Below the pieces are notes generated by a model that saw nothing but the letters and a program-made list of their open reading frames with translations, had not been told where the DNA came from and did not search any database. A DNA stretch of 27,687 bases from Diphasiastrum complanatum (Eukaryota; Streptophyta; Lycopodiopsida; Lycopodiales; Lycopodiaceae). Location: NCBI GenBank assembly GCA_029204225.1, contig MU832011.1, positions 1 to 27,687 on the forward strand, written 5' to 3'. Each line of letters opens with the position of its first letter. Position 1 is the first letter of the stretch. Position numbers and translations under genes: made by a program. Below, piece by piece: positions 1-9,938 of the stretch.

Positions 1-15
1 GGCGGTAAGGTCATT

Positions 16-314
16 TCAGAAGTTGCGGTGAGCTGAGCTTATCAGGGCACAGTCAGGTTCCCAACAGCTCATATCTCTTGGATACGAGTCTGATGGAAAT
101 CCAGTTTGACCGAGCCGGTAAAATGTTAACTTTCTAAAGATACGGGGATTAGGAATACAAAGACAAGTTTTTTCTTGCTCATGGAATCCTAAGGATAAAG
201 CCAGAGCTAGCTGTGGGAACTGTATGGGAGGTACAACAAACACGTCCACCATAATTTGGTGAGGAACAAAGGGCCTTTCAAGTATCATCCATGACACATA
301 AGAACATAAAAAAC
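16..314 (-). CDS. Possible terminal exon of an unrecognised gene
   Basis: On the minus strand an open frame of about 99 codons follows a good splice acceptor (pyrimidine-rich tract ending CTACAG just above position 314) and stops at TGA 18-16. The frame runs through VSWMILERPFVPHQ, VVPPIQFPQLAL and FRKLTFYRLGQTGFP. It is not low complexity and has balanced composition, which is why I think it may be a real exon rather than chance. I do not recognise the family. Upstream exons, if any, would lie at higher coordinates on the minus strand, but none could be identified. It could also be a remnant of a transposable element. Confidence 0.25.
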
Positions 315-320
315 CTGTAG

Positions 321-1283
321 ATGAGAAAAGTTGGCCAGGTCATATATTGCAACTCTCATCACACTATGCCTTTGCTGCGTGCATAATTGTGGGAGTTACA
401 CCAGTATGTCATTAAGATGACACTTTCTGTTTATGCATCATGAATGTCTCCTCCAGCATAACCACTTATTGGCAACTAGGGACGATTGCGCCTGCCCTTA
501 TTGCCAGTAGCTACCGATAAGATTACATTCCAAATATGGGACCAAATTTTTCACTCACCCAAAGCATATGGTGGTGTGTGATTGTCCTTCCCTGACCCAT
601 GGCACGCAGAGGGGTCCACCCTATCGAGGATTTCCCCGGGCAAGGACAACCCTTGATCCTGTCATAACAACAATTTACCAATATCTAAAAATAAGGAAAA
701 CATAGATAAATAACTTTCGCGAAAAGGATTTTGGAAATGAGAAGGTTACAAGGTATTGGGAATACCGAATTATACACGTAGTTGCAATGGAACCAAGTTT
801 GCTTCGCTGCATTTTTAGATCGTGCGAAGCATTGAATAACATTGAACAACCCTTATGTACACTCTATGTAGTATGTTTATGGCACCGATATTTCAGTGAT
901 GTTGGGAATTCTTTTCTTGAGTTGTACCTTGTTGCACATCGTGCAAGGTACCGTGTTCTTTAACACATACGGAACGAGCAATTACTAAAGCAATCTTAAT
1001 CCAAAGTGACAACTTAATATTGATGAGGTTTGATTTCCTCTCTTGGTAGCACTTCTTCCTCAACGCTCTAGATTTTCAACATGTAAGCTTTGTCTTTGAT
1101 ATCAGTGAGAAGGCATGACAAGGAGTCACTAACCTGACATAGATGTGTTGAGTCCAATTGAATTCCCTACATTTTGAAAGTGTCTCTAGAGTATGAGATG
1201 CATCTATGCTTGATGCACATTATGCAATTGGCAGCTTAGGAGTTTTGGAGCTGAAGCAAGCTATGGCTTGTACATTTAACATG
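321..1283. other. Intergenic, no gene seen
   Basis: No open frame of useful length and no recognisable motif on either strand. The stretch is AT-rich with scattered short direct repeats and is probably decayed transposon sequence belonging to the gypsy remnant that follows, but I cannot show that. Confidence 0.4.
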
Positions 1284-1367
1284 ACATTAAATCCTCTAAG
1301 ATACACTAGCATTGGGACCTAACATACATTAAATCCTCTAAGATAACACTAGCATTGGACCCTAACA
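1284..1367. repeat. 42-bp tandem duplication
   Basis: Two adjacent copies of a 42-bp unit beginning ACATTAAATCCTCTAAGATA, at 1284-1325 and 1326-1367. They differ by single-base indels that cancel in length (ATACACTAGC against ATAACACTAG; GGGACCTAAC against GGACCCTAAC), so the duplication is not brand new. Confidence 0.85.
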
Positions 1368-1689
1368 TAATAAGAATCTCAAACCCATGTTCCACTAGCA
1401 CATTTTGGGGTTCACAATTCTAAGTATCGGATTCATGACCTCACATTCTAAACTTCCAAATTCCAATTGCTCCCTATTTTGCATGCTTCCTAATTGGTTC
1501 AAAGGTTATTAACAAAAAATTATGGGGTTTTTTATTTTTATTATTTTGTTATTTAATTTCTACAAGCACATTCTAGGCATTCCAGAACAATTGTTTCGAA
1601 ACCATTTTGTAGCGAATGTCATTTTGGTGCAACTTAGGTGGGTCAATGATTTGTGAAGCTTAGGTTGGTTGGGAAGGATGGTTTGATTC

Positions 1690-1920
1690 AGTGTGGATGA
1701 GCTAGTTCAGTTGGAGGATATGTCAACCTTTGTAATGTTGCAACCACATGCCATTGTTGATATACGTGAACGTGGGCTCAAAAACCAATAGGTGATTGAG
1801 TACCTAGTTTGCTTGAAAGGTAGTTTTGACGATGATGACACTTGGGAAAAAGAACAAGACCTTAAACTAGATTCCCAACATTCATTTCCTTAAAAGAAAA
1901 GTCTTTTAAGGGGGAAGGAA
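1690..1920 (+). pseudogene. Ty3/gypsy chromovirus integrase C-terminus with chromodomain (decayed)
   Basis: Frame 1 reads a chromodomain-like segment: a proline-alanine-isoleucine start (PHAIVDIRERGLKNQ), then VIEYLVCLKGSFDDDDTWEKEQDLK. This matches the known pattern of chromovirus pol C-termini (I-D-x-R ... x-E-Y-L-V-x-W/L-K-G ... TWE-x-x-x-x-L). It is interrupted by TAG at 1789-1791 and TAA at 1891-1893. A purine-rich tract (AAGGGGGAAGGAA, 1908-1920) follows directly and then an LTR-like TGTTAGGGAC start, the order expected at the 3' end of a gypsy element. Integrase, RT and gag upstream are not recognisable, so only the tail of the element survives. Confidence 0.5.
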
Positions 1921-2199
1921 TGTTAGGGACCCAATCCCGAGGGTCCCACACCTTATCTGAAACTGAACGTTGGACTAGGGCTTTTTGACTTGATCAGTGA
2001 CATGGATTGCACGTATGCCACTCGTTGTAGTCAATGATATGCGCTTCGACATGGATACTCATACTTGAGTTATGGAAAAAGGAGGAGTTCTCAATACCAT
2101 TCATTCTATCTACCTAGGAGAAAGTTGCGGTTCGAATTGGAACCCGATTCGAACTGGCCTGCTAGGTTTTCTTTGGCCCTGGGTCCCGCTTTGGACAAA

Positions 2200-2203
<4 letters not shown>
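1921..2203 (+). mobile_element. Start of a Ty3/gypsy 3' LTR (remnant)
   Basis: Begins TGTTAGGGACCCAATCCCGA immediately after a polypurine tract and the chromodomain remnant, so I read it as the 5' edge of the 3' LTR. No matching 5' LTR or CA-ended right edge was found; the right limit given here is simply the start of the microsatellite. Confidence 0.4.
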
Positions 2204-2294
<91 letters not shown>

Positions 2295-2313
2295 ACACAC
2301 ACACACACACACA
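2204..2313. repeat. Compound microsatellite (GA)n(CA)n
   Basis: An (AG)n tract at 2204-2290 with one interruption (GAGAAGAG near 2234), followed by (AC)n at 2291-2313. Open frames across it (Arg-Glu or Ser-Leu repeats) are artefacts of the dinucleotide period. Confidence 0.97.
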
Positions 2314-2789
2314 AATTTCACATAGTCCCTCTTGAAAGTCAAGACCAAACCTTTTGGAATCCTTTTGTCTTATAGAATAACAAATTTACACAAAGCTGTT
2401 ATAAAAACTTACAGTACAGAGTGCCAATAAAGTGAAGCAAATTTCAGAAACTCAGCTGTTACCTACCACCATCCCACCAACAAAACCACACGAGTTAGTA
2501 CAGTGAGGCAGATAGTGTCATAGTTGAGCTTTAGTTGTTATCATAGATGTACATAAACGCGTTTATGAGGAGACGCGTTTCGGAAAACACGTATATAAAT
2601 TTCTTTTGGCTCTCTTCACGAGAGAAGCGCACCAGCCATGGAGAAGGTAAATTTTTTTATTTTCAGCTATAGGTGTCCAATCGAGGCGTGTGCATGGTCG
2701 GCAGGCATTCTACTCGGCAATACGGAGGTTGGTGTGCACGGGTGCCAAGGGGATTATGAGCTTCGTGGAGAGCGAAACGATCAGTTTTC
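2314..2789. other. Intergenic; one TATA-plus-ATG configuration
   Basis: No gene recognised. A TATATAAAT box at 2593-2600 is followed 40-45 bases later by ATG GAG AAG and a GTAAAT donor-like site (2638-2649), which could be a short first exon. The sequence TCTTTTGGCTCTCTT between them recurs near 24200, inside the second copy of the long repeat. Nothing downstream supports a gene, because the copia insertion starts at 2795. Confidence 0.25.
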
Positions 2790-2794
2790 GATAT
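2790..2794. repeat. Target-site duplication, left (GATAT)
   Basis: GATAT directly before the TG of the copia 5' LTR. The same five bases occur at 8637-8641 directly after the CA of the 3' LTR, the 5-bp duplication usual for Ty1/copia integration. Confidence 0.9.
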
Positions 2795-3206
2795 TGTTTA
2801 GAATATAAATGTGAATGAAGTAGAAGCCATAGGTTACTATGACCCAAAAGGTCGAGATCTGTGTAACCATGGTCATTTATATTTTAGGCCCAAGTTAGTA
2901 TGAAACTAACTTGTAGGGGACTCGTGGTCCCACTAGGGGCCTATACAATGTGAATTAAGTACCTAACTTGTTATTTGGGGTACTTAATTATTTTAGTCAA
3001 GTTATTGGACAACCAACAGTCATGAAGGTAGATAGCCATCTTGGACTACTTATATGTAGCCATTCATTTGTATGAGACACTTTTGTTAAGCAATCTACTG
3101 TTCAATTGGCTGTCCACAAGTTTCTAAAAGAGGTCATCTAACCATCTCTCTCTTCTTTTGGAGAATACTTTGTGTTAATGAATAGTCTTGATTATGGATT
3201 CCTACA
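2795..3206 (+). repeat. 5' LTR of the copia element (412 bp)
   Basis: Starts TGTTTAGAATA and ends TTCCTACA immediately before the primer-binding site. It is 29 bp shorter than the 3' LTR, almost entirely because of one 29-base deletion after TATTTTA (near 2996). The deleted block in the 3' LTR lies between two TTA triplets, so a microhomology deletion is likely. Confidence 0.95.
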
Positions 3207-3220
3207 TGGTATCAGAGCCA
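3207..3220 (+). promoter_or_regulatory. Primer-binding site, initiator-Met tRNA
   Basis: TGGTATCAGAGCCA abuts the 5' LTR and is the standard complement of the 3' end of plant initiator methionine tRNA, used to prime minus-strand synthesis in copia elements. Confidence 0.95.
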
Positions 3221-3831
3221 TTTTTCAGAATTGATTACTTGTTGGAGGGCACCCAATAGGCAGCCACATTCTCCTCTTTTGGTCATAAAAATCAGAATTT
3301 TTGTGGAGAGAGAACTGTTCGGCTCCTCCTTGTTTTTTGTGCAGGAAATGCAGGGAAAAGCTTGGAACCTCCACTCATTTGGGAGCCAGCAGTAGGGCGC
3401 CCATGCTCAAACTAGTTTTCATGTGATTGAAATCAGATTACATGCTTCAAATTTCAGATTTTCTTCTTGGAGGAGGGCGCCCCATCTACCTGAAGACAAA
3501 TGTGTTTTTGACACATTTTTAGTGGCTGAAATTTTTCTGTTTTTTGAGCCTGGAAGAAGGTCCTACCATCTGCTCCATTAGCACGTTGAGTGCATATCAT
3601 TTTACCACAAAAGTTCTGGTTGTGGTTTTGGCTTCATTGGAAGCTTGCATATTAGTTAGTATTTTGTTATTTCAGCAGAATACAGCCACCTATATCTTCT
3701 TGTGGAGCTATTGCATGTGGTGTATTGCAATCTATAGTGCTCATTAATTCAGCTTTGATCTTGCTGATTTTTTAGTAGATTTTGGCCTGGAATCTGTTTT
3801 TTCCCATCTACTATTAGCTGAATTTTCAGAA
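3221..3831 (+). other. Copia untranslated leader
   Basis: About 610 bases between primer site and the gag ATG. There is no significant open frame; short ones (for example 3544-3747) start at non-ATG codons and show no similarity. Packaging signals are expected here but cannot be recognised by eye. Confidence 0.7.
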
Positions 3832-5403
3832 ATGGCTAAAGAATTTGAATCTATAGGTTCTTTGTTCAATGAAGATAGGTTGGATAGAACTAATTTCTCC
3901 TTGTGGTGCTACATGATCAAAAACCTCCTTATTGCTTAAGGTCTGTTTGAAGCTGTAAGTGGTGATGAAGAGAGGCCACCTAGTTTGGCACCTACTACAC
4001 CGTCAAGAGCTACTTCTTCAACACATATGGAGGTGTCTTTTGAAGAACAAAAGAAGTGGGATCGACGTGACGCACAAGCACATTCGGTCATAGCGCTATC
4101 CGTGAAGAGATCAATCCTACCTCACATTCGGTCATGCAAGACTTCCAAGAGTGCTTGGGAAGTACTTGCCAAGATGATCCAAGTGAAGAATACGGTGAAA
4201 GTGCTTTTTCTACGTAATCAACTCTCAACATTGAAGATGCAAGAGGGTGATACGCTTTCAAATCACTTAATGAAGATCAAGGATCTTCGTGAAGAGCTTC
4301 TTAGCATTGACGAAATTGTCAAGAACTCTCAATTTGTTTCAATTACTCTTAATTCACTTCCTCATTCCTATCTTCCATTTGTGTCTACTTTAAGCATATC
4401 TCTTAGGGGACAACAAATCTCCTTTGAAGAGGTTGTTGGCTTACTTCTCCAAGAAGAGCAAACAAGGATTAATTTTGGTGAACAAGAAGATCAAGCCTTC
4501 TTCACCAAAGGCAAAGGCAAGGGCAAGAGGAAAGGTAAACCTTCCTCTTCCAAGGATCAAAAATCCAAGGAAGGCCAAGATCAAGGATCCAAAAAGAAGG
4601 GTAAGTGCCATTATTGTAAAAAGTTTGGGCACCACATAAAGGAATGTAGGAAGAAGCTTACTAAGGATAAAGAGAAAGGTATTGATTCAAATACAGCCAT
4701 GATTTCATTAGAACATCAAAAGGAGGATGATTTTTTCAATGGTGATTTTGCTTTTGTCACTAATAATCTCATTTCTAATCACAATGAGATTTCTACCACT
4801 TCTCGACTTGCTGGTTTTTCAGCGGAAAACAACACTACTTCAGCTTTGCAGGTTGCTGTTTTTTCTTCCATTGATTGGGTGATTGATAGCGGAGCTACAT
4901 TCCATATGACTCACCATAGAGACGTCTTCACAAAGCTTATGAAAATCAAAGATGGAAGCAAGGTTCAAGGTGTTGACAACACCTCTTATCCAATTGAAGG
5001 CATTGGATCTATACCTCTCATTCTTCCCAATGGAGAAGAAAAGTACATTCAAAATGTACTTTATGTTCCTAAAATTAAGAAAAATCTCATTTCGGTCTCT
5101 ACAATCATGAATCAAGGATTGATTGTAGAATTTAAAGAAGACAAATGTCTTATAAAAGACCCAAAGAGATCACTTTTAATTGTTGCTTTGGGAACATTGC
5201 GAGGAGGTTTGTTTTTGTTGGATATTTATGAACCTAAAGCTTTGACATCCTCTGGTCTTGTTGCTACTAATTCACATGCATTGGAGTTGGCTAAACTATG
5301 GCATGCGAGGTATGAGCACCTCAATTTTGGAAGTTTGAATATGTTGAAGAAATTCAACATGGTGGAAGGCATTCCAAATATGGATCAAAGGACATGTATG
5401 TAA
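3832..5403 (+). pseudogene. Copia gag, protease and start of integrase (broken)
   Basis: From ATG 3832 the frame encodes a copia gag with the usual N-terminal pattern (FNEDRLDRTNFSLW), then the gag_2 region (WEVLAKMIQVKN, LSIDEIVKNSQFV, LLLQEEQTR). A Lys-rich stretch and a CCHC zinc knuckle follow (CHYC...GHH...C, 4606-4647, about residues 259-272). The aspartic protease motif is WVIDSGAT with the catalytic Asp at 4885-4887. The pre-integrase segment has LWHARYEH, giving the two His of the HHCC zinc finger. An in-frame TAA at 3937 (codon 36) looks like CAA changed to TAA. The frame ends at TAA 5401 because ATGT is duplicated in tandem at 5394-5401. This falls exactly in the Cys pair of the HHCC finger and shifts the frame by +4. 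Confidence 0.93.
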
Positions 5404-5920
5404 AGGATGCATACTTGGTAAGTTTCAACGGAAGCCTTTTCCTATTGATGGGACTATCAAAGTTGGTGATAAGTTTGCCTTAATTCATAGTGATGTATGT
5501 GGTCCAATGAGGACCGAATCCATTGGTAAATGCAAGTACTTCGTTACTTTTATTGATGATTTTTCAAGGTTTACATGGATCTTTCCTATGAAGGCAAAAT
5601 CCGAAGTTTTTCAACGCTTCAAAGATTTTCTAGCTATGATAGAAAATCAATTTGGGCATACTTTGAAGATACTACGTACCGACCGAGGAGGGGAATACAT
5701 TAAAAGTACGTTCGGCACGTTTCTTCAAAGCAAAGGCATTCTACATCAAATGACTACACCTTACACACCACAACAAAATGGTGTTGCCGAGAGGAAAAAT
5801 CGCACAATCATGGAGATGGCTCGTTGCATGCTTAAGGCAAAGGGCGTTCCCCACAAGTTTTGGGCTGAAGCGGTTATTACGGCGGCATACATTAGTAATC
5901 GGTGTCCGACTAAAGCTTAA
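5399..5920 (+). pseudogene. Copia integrase catalytic core
   Basis: After the 4-bp duplication the protein continues in frame 2 with the second half of the HHCC finger (CKGCILGKF). The rve core follows: IHSDVCGPM (first Asp 5492-5494), LRTDRGGEY (second Asp 5681-5683) and NGVAERKNRT (Glu 5789-5791). The 35 residues between the second Asp and the Glu fit the DD35E geometry, so all three catalytic residues are present. The frame ends at TAA 5918-5920, where GCTTAAAG lacks one T compared with what restores ALK-LTPYEVW. I therefore infer a 1-bp deletion. Together with the earlier +4 it brings the reading back into the original frame. Confidence 0.93.
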
Positions 5921-6680
5921 AGATTTTGACTCCTTATGAAGTTTGGTATGGTAAGAAGCCATCGGTTTCTCACTTTCGCACTTTTGGTTGCACGGCTTAT
6001 GCGTTTATTCTCGATAAGCTAAGATCCAAACTAGATGATAAAGGAGTAAAATGCATTTTTATGGGCTATAGTAGTGAAAGTAAAGGCTATAGATTGTTTA
6101 ATGTGGATACTAACAAAATCATAGTGAGTCGTGATGTTCATTTTGATGAGAAGAACTCCTATGATCTTGCGCCCATTCATGTCATGAAAGGGGACATCCC
6201 CCAAGATGATTATGTTGAAGTGTTTCCAGATTTGGTATCACCATCTAATGATGAAGAGGAGGGACTGTCATCATCCTCTAATGGACAGCCCACTGGTTCT
6301 TCAAGCGAACAACCCATAATTCATCAAGAGGAGCAGATTTATGAAGAGCAACGGCCTGTTGAAAACTTTGGACAACATAGTCCAATTTCAGAGCACTTTG
6401 GACAGCAAAGTGTTGACAGTTCAGATGACTTTGGACAGCAAAGCGTTGATCAAAGTAAGGCTGTTGGACAGCCTGAACCAGTCCCTAAATGGCTGTTGCA
6501 GACTTTGCAGGACAGCAAAGTGAACCGCTTCTATGAAGGGAAGACTCGTGCCTCATCTAAATCAGTAGAATTTGCTGATTTTTCTGATTTTGCTCTTAGA
6601 TCTATTGAGGATAGTGCAATAGAACCTGTTTTTTATGAGCAGGCCAGAGGAGTAAAATGTTGGGAGGACGCGATGAAAGA
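5921..6680 (+). pseudogene. Copia integrase C-terminus and linker to RT
   Basis: Frame 1 gives the conserved copia segment LTPYEVWYGKKP, HFRTFGCTAY, KCIFMGYSSESKGYRLF and VSRDVHFDE, the known integrase C-terminal (GKGY-like) region. A low-conservation acidic and glutamine/serine-rich linker follows. The linker contains three imperfect repeats of a HFGQQSVD-type unit (DNA unit ACTTTGGACAGCAAAG) at about 6366, 6398 and 6428, which is internal tandem amplification in a region that tolerates length change. No stop occurs in this part. Confidence 0.9.
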
Positions 6681-7548
6681 GGAGTATGACTCACTCATAA
6701 AGAACCAAACATGGGTTCTTGTTGATCTTCCACATGGAAAGAAAGCAATTGGCTGTAAATGAGTTTATAAGATCAAGTACAAGTCCGCTGGTACTGTTGA
6801 AAGGTACAAGGCAAGACTTGTTGCCAAAGGTTATGCGCAAAAGGAAGGCATTGATTATGAGGAAACTTTTGCACCTACCGCACGAATAACTACCGTAAGG
6901 ATAGTCACTGCTTTGGCTCCCCATCATGGTTGGCGTATGCACCAACTTGACATAAAGACAGCCTTCCTCAATGGTGATCTTAATGAGGAAGTTTACCTTC
7001 AGCAACCTGCTGGTTTTTTGGTTGCAGGTCAAGAAGACAAAGTGTGTCTTCTCAAGAAGGCTCTCTATGGACTAAAACAAGCCCCAAGGATGTGGTATCA
7101 AAAGATACACACATACTTTTGTGATCGTGGTTTTTCTAACAGTCCTAGTGAATCTACGCTTTATGTCATGCATAGATCTGAGTTTATCATCATCATTTTC
7201 CTATATGTTGATGATATTATCATTACGGGTAGTAATGAACAATATATTGCAGCCTTCAAATATGATCTTGCTTCAGTTTATGATACATCAGATTTAGGCC
7301 AATTGCATTTCTACCTTGGTCTTGAGTTTTTGCAAGGAAAGGCTGGAATCTTCATTACCCAACAGCGGTACATTAAGCAGATTTTGAAGTGTTTCAAAAT
7401 GGAAGATTGCAAGCCGGTTGCTACACCAATTGAGACGGGCCTGAAGTTAAGTAATCAAAGTGGTGGTGAACCATTTGATACTACACTATATTGTCAAGCG
7501 GTTGGAAGTCTCATTTACTTATGCAACTCAAGACCGGACATATCTTAA
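6681..7548 (+). pseudogene. Copia reverse transcriptase (two stops)
   Basis: Frame 1 carries the RVT_2 domain: NQTWVLVDLP, then GKKAIGCK, TGA at 6760-6762 where copia elements have Trp (TGG changed to TGA), YKIKYKSAGTVERYKARLVAKGY, FAPTARITTVR, MHQLDIKTAFLNGDL, CLLKKALYGLKQAPR and the catalytic YVDD at 7204-7215. It ends with VGSLIYLCNSRPDIS and a TAA at 7546-7548 where a Tyr is expected in the family. The domain is full length and its catalytic Asp residues are intact. The two stops, not deletions, make it non-functional. Confidence 0.95.
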
Positions 7549-8152
7549 AGTGTTTCCCTCATGAGTCAATTCATGCATGCTCCGTTGACATCACATTGGA
7601 AAGCATTGAAGAGGATCCTTCGATATCTTTAAAGAAGTAAAACACTTGGTCTGTTTTATCCTTCTAGTGCATGTTTGTCTGGTTTTTGTGACTCGGATTG
7701 GGGTGGAGATCAAGACACTAGACGCTCTACTAGTGGTTATTGCTTTTTCATTGGAAATTCTTTTGTGGTTAAGCAAGAAGCCGCCCACCGTTGCTACATT
7801 CTCAAGTGAAGCAGAATATAGAGCAACGTTTTCAGCTGCTACGGAGTGTATTTGGCTGAGACAATTACTTGTTGATATGAAGCATGGCTAGCCCTCAGCT
7901 ACTCTCCTATTTACGAATAGTCAAAGGGCTATTGCCATTGCACGAAATCCAGTATTTCATGCAAGAACAAAGCATATCGAGATCCACTATCACTTTGTTC
8001 GGGAGAAGCTTCATAATGGCGACATCACGCTTGAATATTGTCCCACGGAGGATAATTTTGCAAATGTGTTCACTAAGGCATTGCCTAGAGTTCGATTTAA
8101 AGCTCTTTGTGAATCTTTAAATTTAAAGCAATATGCCGATTTTCTTACTTAG
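7549..8152 (+). pseudogene. Copia RNase H (three lesions)
   Basis: Frame 1 continues with MSQFMHAPLTSHWKALKRILRYL, then TAA at 7630-7632, SGFCDSDWGGD (RNase H Asp) and TRRSTSGYCFFIGNS. Near 7768 the frame moves to frame 2 (net +1 or -2), giving LSKKPPTVATFSSEAEYRA, where the Glu of SEAEYRA is an RNase H catalytic position. After TAG 7889-7891 (CAG changed to TAG) come NPVFHARTKHIEIHYHFVRE and a natural end at TAG 8150-8152. Length and order match the family; only the lesions are unusual. Confidence 0.93.
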
Positions 8153-8183
8153 TGAATACATGTCATTTCTACATGTCATTTTC

Positions 8184-8195
8184 ATATAAGGAGGG
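8184..8195 (+). promoter_or_regulatory. Copia polypurine tract
   Basis: ATATAAGGAGGG directly before the TG of the 3' LTR, where plus-strand synthesis is primed in LTR elements. Confidence 0.85.
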
Positions 8196-8636
8196 TGTTA
8201 GAATAATAAATGTAAATGATGTAGAAGCCATAGGTTACTATGACCCAAAAGGTCGAGATCTGTGTAACCATGGTCATTTATATTCTAGGCCCAAGTTAGT
8301 ATGAAACTAACTTGTAGGGACTCGTGGGTCCACTAGGGGCCTATATGTGAATTAAGTACCTAACTTGTTATTTGGGGTACTTAATCATTTTATGTAACTT
8401 ATGGTAGCTAGATAGCCATTAGTCAAGTTATTGGACAACCAACGGTCATGAAGGTAGATAGCCATCTTGGACTACTTATATGTAGCCATTCATTTGTATG
8501 AGACACACTTTTGTTAAGCAATCTACTGTTCATATTGGCTGTCCACAAGTTTCTACAAGAGGGTCATCTAACCATCTCTCTCTTCTCTTTGAGAATACTT
8601 TGTGTTAATGAATAGTCTTGATTCTGGATTCCTACA
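8196..8636 (+). repeat. 3' LTR of the copia element (441 bp)
   Basis: Starts TGTTAGAATAA and ends TTCCTACA before the GATAT duplication. It keeps the 29-base segment lost from the 5' LTR. Other differences are single-base changes and small indels (for example TATACAATGTG against TATATGTG). Confidence 0.95.
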
Positions 8637-8641
8637 GATAT
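8637..8641. repeat. Target-site duplication, right (GATAT)
   Basis: GATAT directly after the 3' LTR, identical to 2790-2794. Confidence 0.9.
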
Positions 8642-9279
8642 TTGGTAAGTATAGGTTTGATTTTTTGCAAGTGTTGACATTGAGCTGTAGGCAACCAAAT
8701 CGAGCGTAGTTTGGCTCTAGATCACCTTTCGTCAAATCACGGTGATTCCTACGGCATCAGTTTCAACAATTACGGCACGCCTAGCGAGATTTGAACACCA
8801 CATTCCAAATTCTTGTGTTTTTTTGCCATTCTCACAAAATGACTTGTGGGCAACCGATTCAGGTGATGTCTGAGCCTAGAATGCATTTCCACATGCCTGC
8901 AGAGACTCTTGTGACCTCCGTTCCGCCCGTCTACATCTGTATCACAAATTTCAATTTCCATGCCCTAACTCCATGTTTTCTAGGGTTTAGGCGTGGAGCA
9001 TTGTGCAAGCATCCTGCCAGTTGCGTGGTTTAGGCCTGCACTGCACTCCTCTATGCCTGGAAGGGCTCCCACGCTAGCGTTAGTCGCCCGTTTTTGCTCA
9101 TACTAAAATGATTCTATCCCTCGCCCTAATCTCGTGTGTTTTTTGGCACTTGCTATGATTTTACTAGAATCAATGTGACGTGTGCTCGGATGTGTTGAGC
9201 TTGTTTTAGGCTGGTAATGTTTTTCTATGCAGTGTGTTTTCTTCTATTGAACGGTTGCCTGCTTATTTTTGTTTGCAGG
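8642..9279. other. Intergenic / presumed intronic, no gene seen
   Basis: No convincing gene. A pyrimidine-rich acceptor (TTTTTGTTTGCAG, ending near 9279) precedes the BED-finger ORF, so part of this stretch may be an intron or leader of that transposase gene. Confidence 0.4.
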
Positions 9280-9299
9280 TTTGATCTCGTGTTGACACG

Positions 9300-9938
9300 A
9301 TGCCGGTGCGGGGGCGAGGCCTTTGGGGCGAGGTTAAGATTACCGAGGGGGATGTGCCTACACACCATGGCACAGGCGTCTGCAGATGGAGATGCTTGCA
9401 TTGTGGTGGCCTCTTCACAGGATCACTTACCAGGGTTAGGGCTCACTTACAAAGTGTCAGAGGGCCGGGTGTGCGGGCATTGGGCATATCTGATTGCCCT
9501 AGGATTTCTGATGAGGAAAAGCAGAGGTTGTCTATTATGTACGGGCCCGATGGTGCATCACAGGTTTCCTGCAGACAGGGACAGGGACAAGGAGCAGGAG
9601 CAGCTGCAGGTTCACAGGCAAGGCTCCCAGGTAGGCAGGCACGGCCTACTACGGGTGCAGTCCTAGTACAACACGTTTTGGGTGCAGTGCATGGTCCAGG
9701 CGAGGCCACTCCAGTTCCACCCACAACAGCAGGGCTTGATTTAGAGGGGAGAGCGTCACATGAGCAGGTTGGATCAGCGGCAGCGGGTCCTTCTCGTCCC
9801 TCCTCTTCTTCGGCGGCAGATGTAGCACATGCTTCGACAGGTGTTCCTAGAGAGAGTGATACACCCACGGAATGTGTTTTAAAATGCAATCTTGGATCAC
9901 ATTCTGGAACACGTTTGATTTTATGTTGGTTTTTTTAA
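9300..9938 (+). pseudogene. hAT-type transposase N-terminus with BED zinc finger (fragment)
   Basis: A 212-codon ORF starting at ATG 9300 has an N-terminal BED-like finger: WGEVKITEG, then W30-R-C32-LH-C35, GGLFTGSLTRVRAHL with His49, and GPGV. The C-x2-C ... G-S-x-x-R-x-x-x-H-L arrangement is typical of plant hAT transposases, where the finger binds the element's subterminal DNA. The usual Cys after G-x-G-V is Leu here; Cys66 lies a few residues further on. After about residue 85 the protein becomes Gly/Gln/Ala/Ser-rich and GC-rich with no transposase core or dimerisation domain, so this is a fragment. An acceptor site at 9279 suggests an intron before it. It lies upstream of the RPB10 exons on the same strand, possibly inside an RPB10 intron. 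Confidence 0.55.

Larger units (their letters stand above)
2795..8636 (+). mobile_element. Complete but inactive Ty1/copia LTR retrotransposon
   Basis: A 5.8-kb element with both LTRs, the tRNA-iMet primer site, a polypurine tract and all copia domains in the order gag, protease, integrase, RT, RNase H. That order (integrase before RT) assigns it to Ty1/copia rather than Ty3/gypsy. Clean GATAT duplications show that it inserted as a unit and has not recombined with another element. Coding is broken by stops at 3937, 6760, 7546, 7630 and 7889 and by frameshifts near 5398, 5918 and 7768. The LTRs differ by roughly 9-11 substitutions over about 400 aligned bases (counted by eye) plus several indels, so the insertion is moderately old. 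Confidence 0.97.

Noticed and set aside
2065-2348. Open frames with long Arg-Glu or Ser-Leu repeats (also at 22742-23021 and 26243-26743)
   Set aside because: They are translations of dinucleotide microsatellites on both strands and carry no coding signal.
9443-9889. Minus-strand open frame opposite the BED-finger ORF
   Set aside because: GC-rich antisense shadow of the plus-strand ORF, without motifs.
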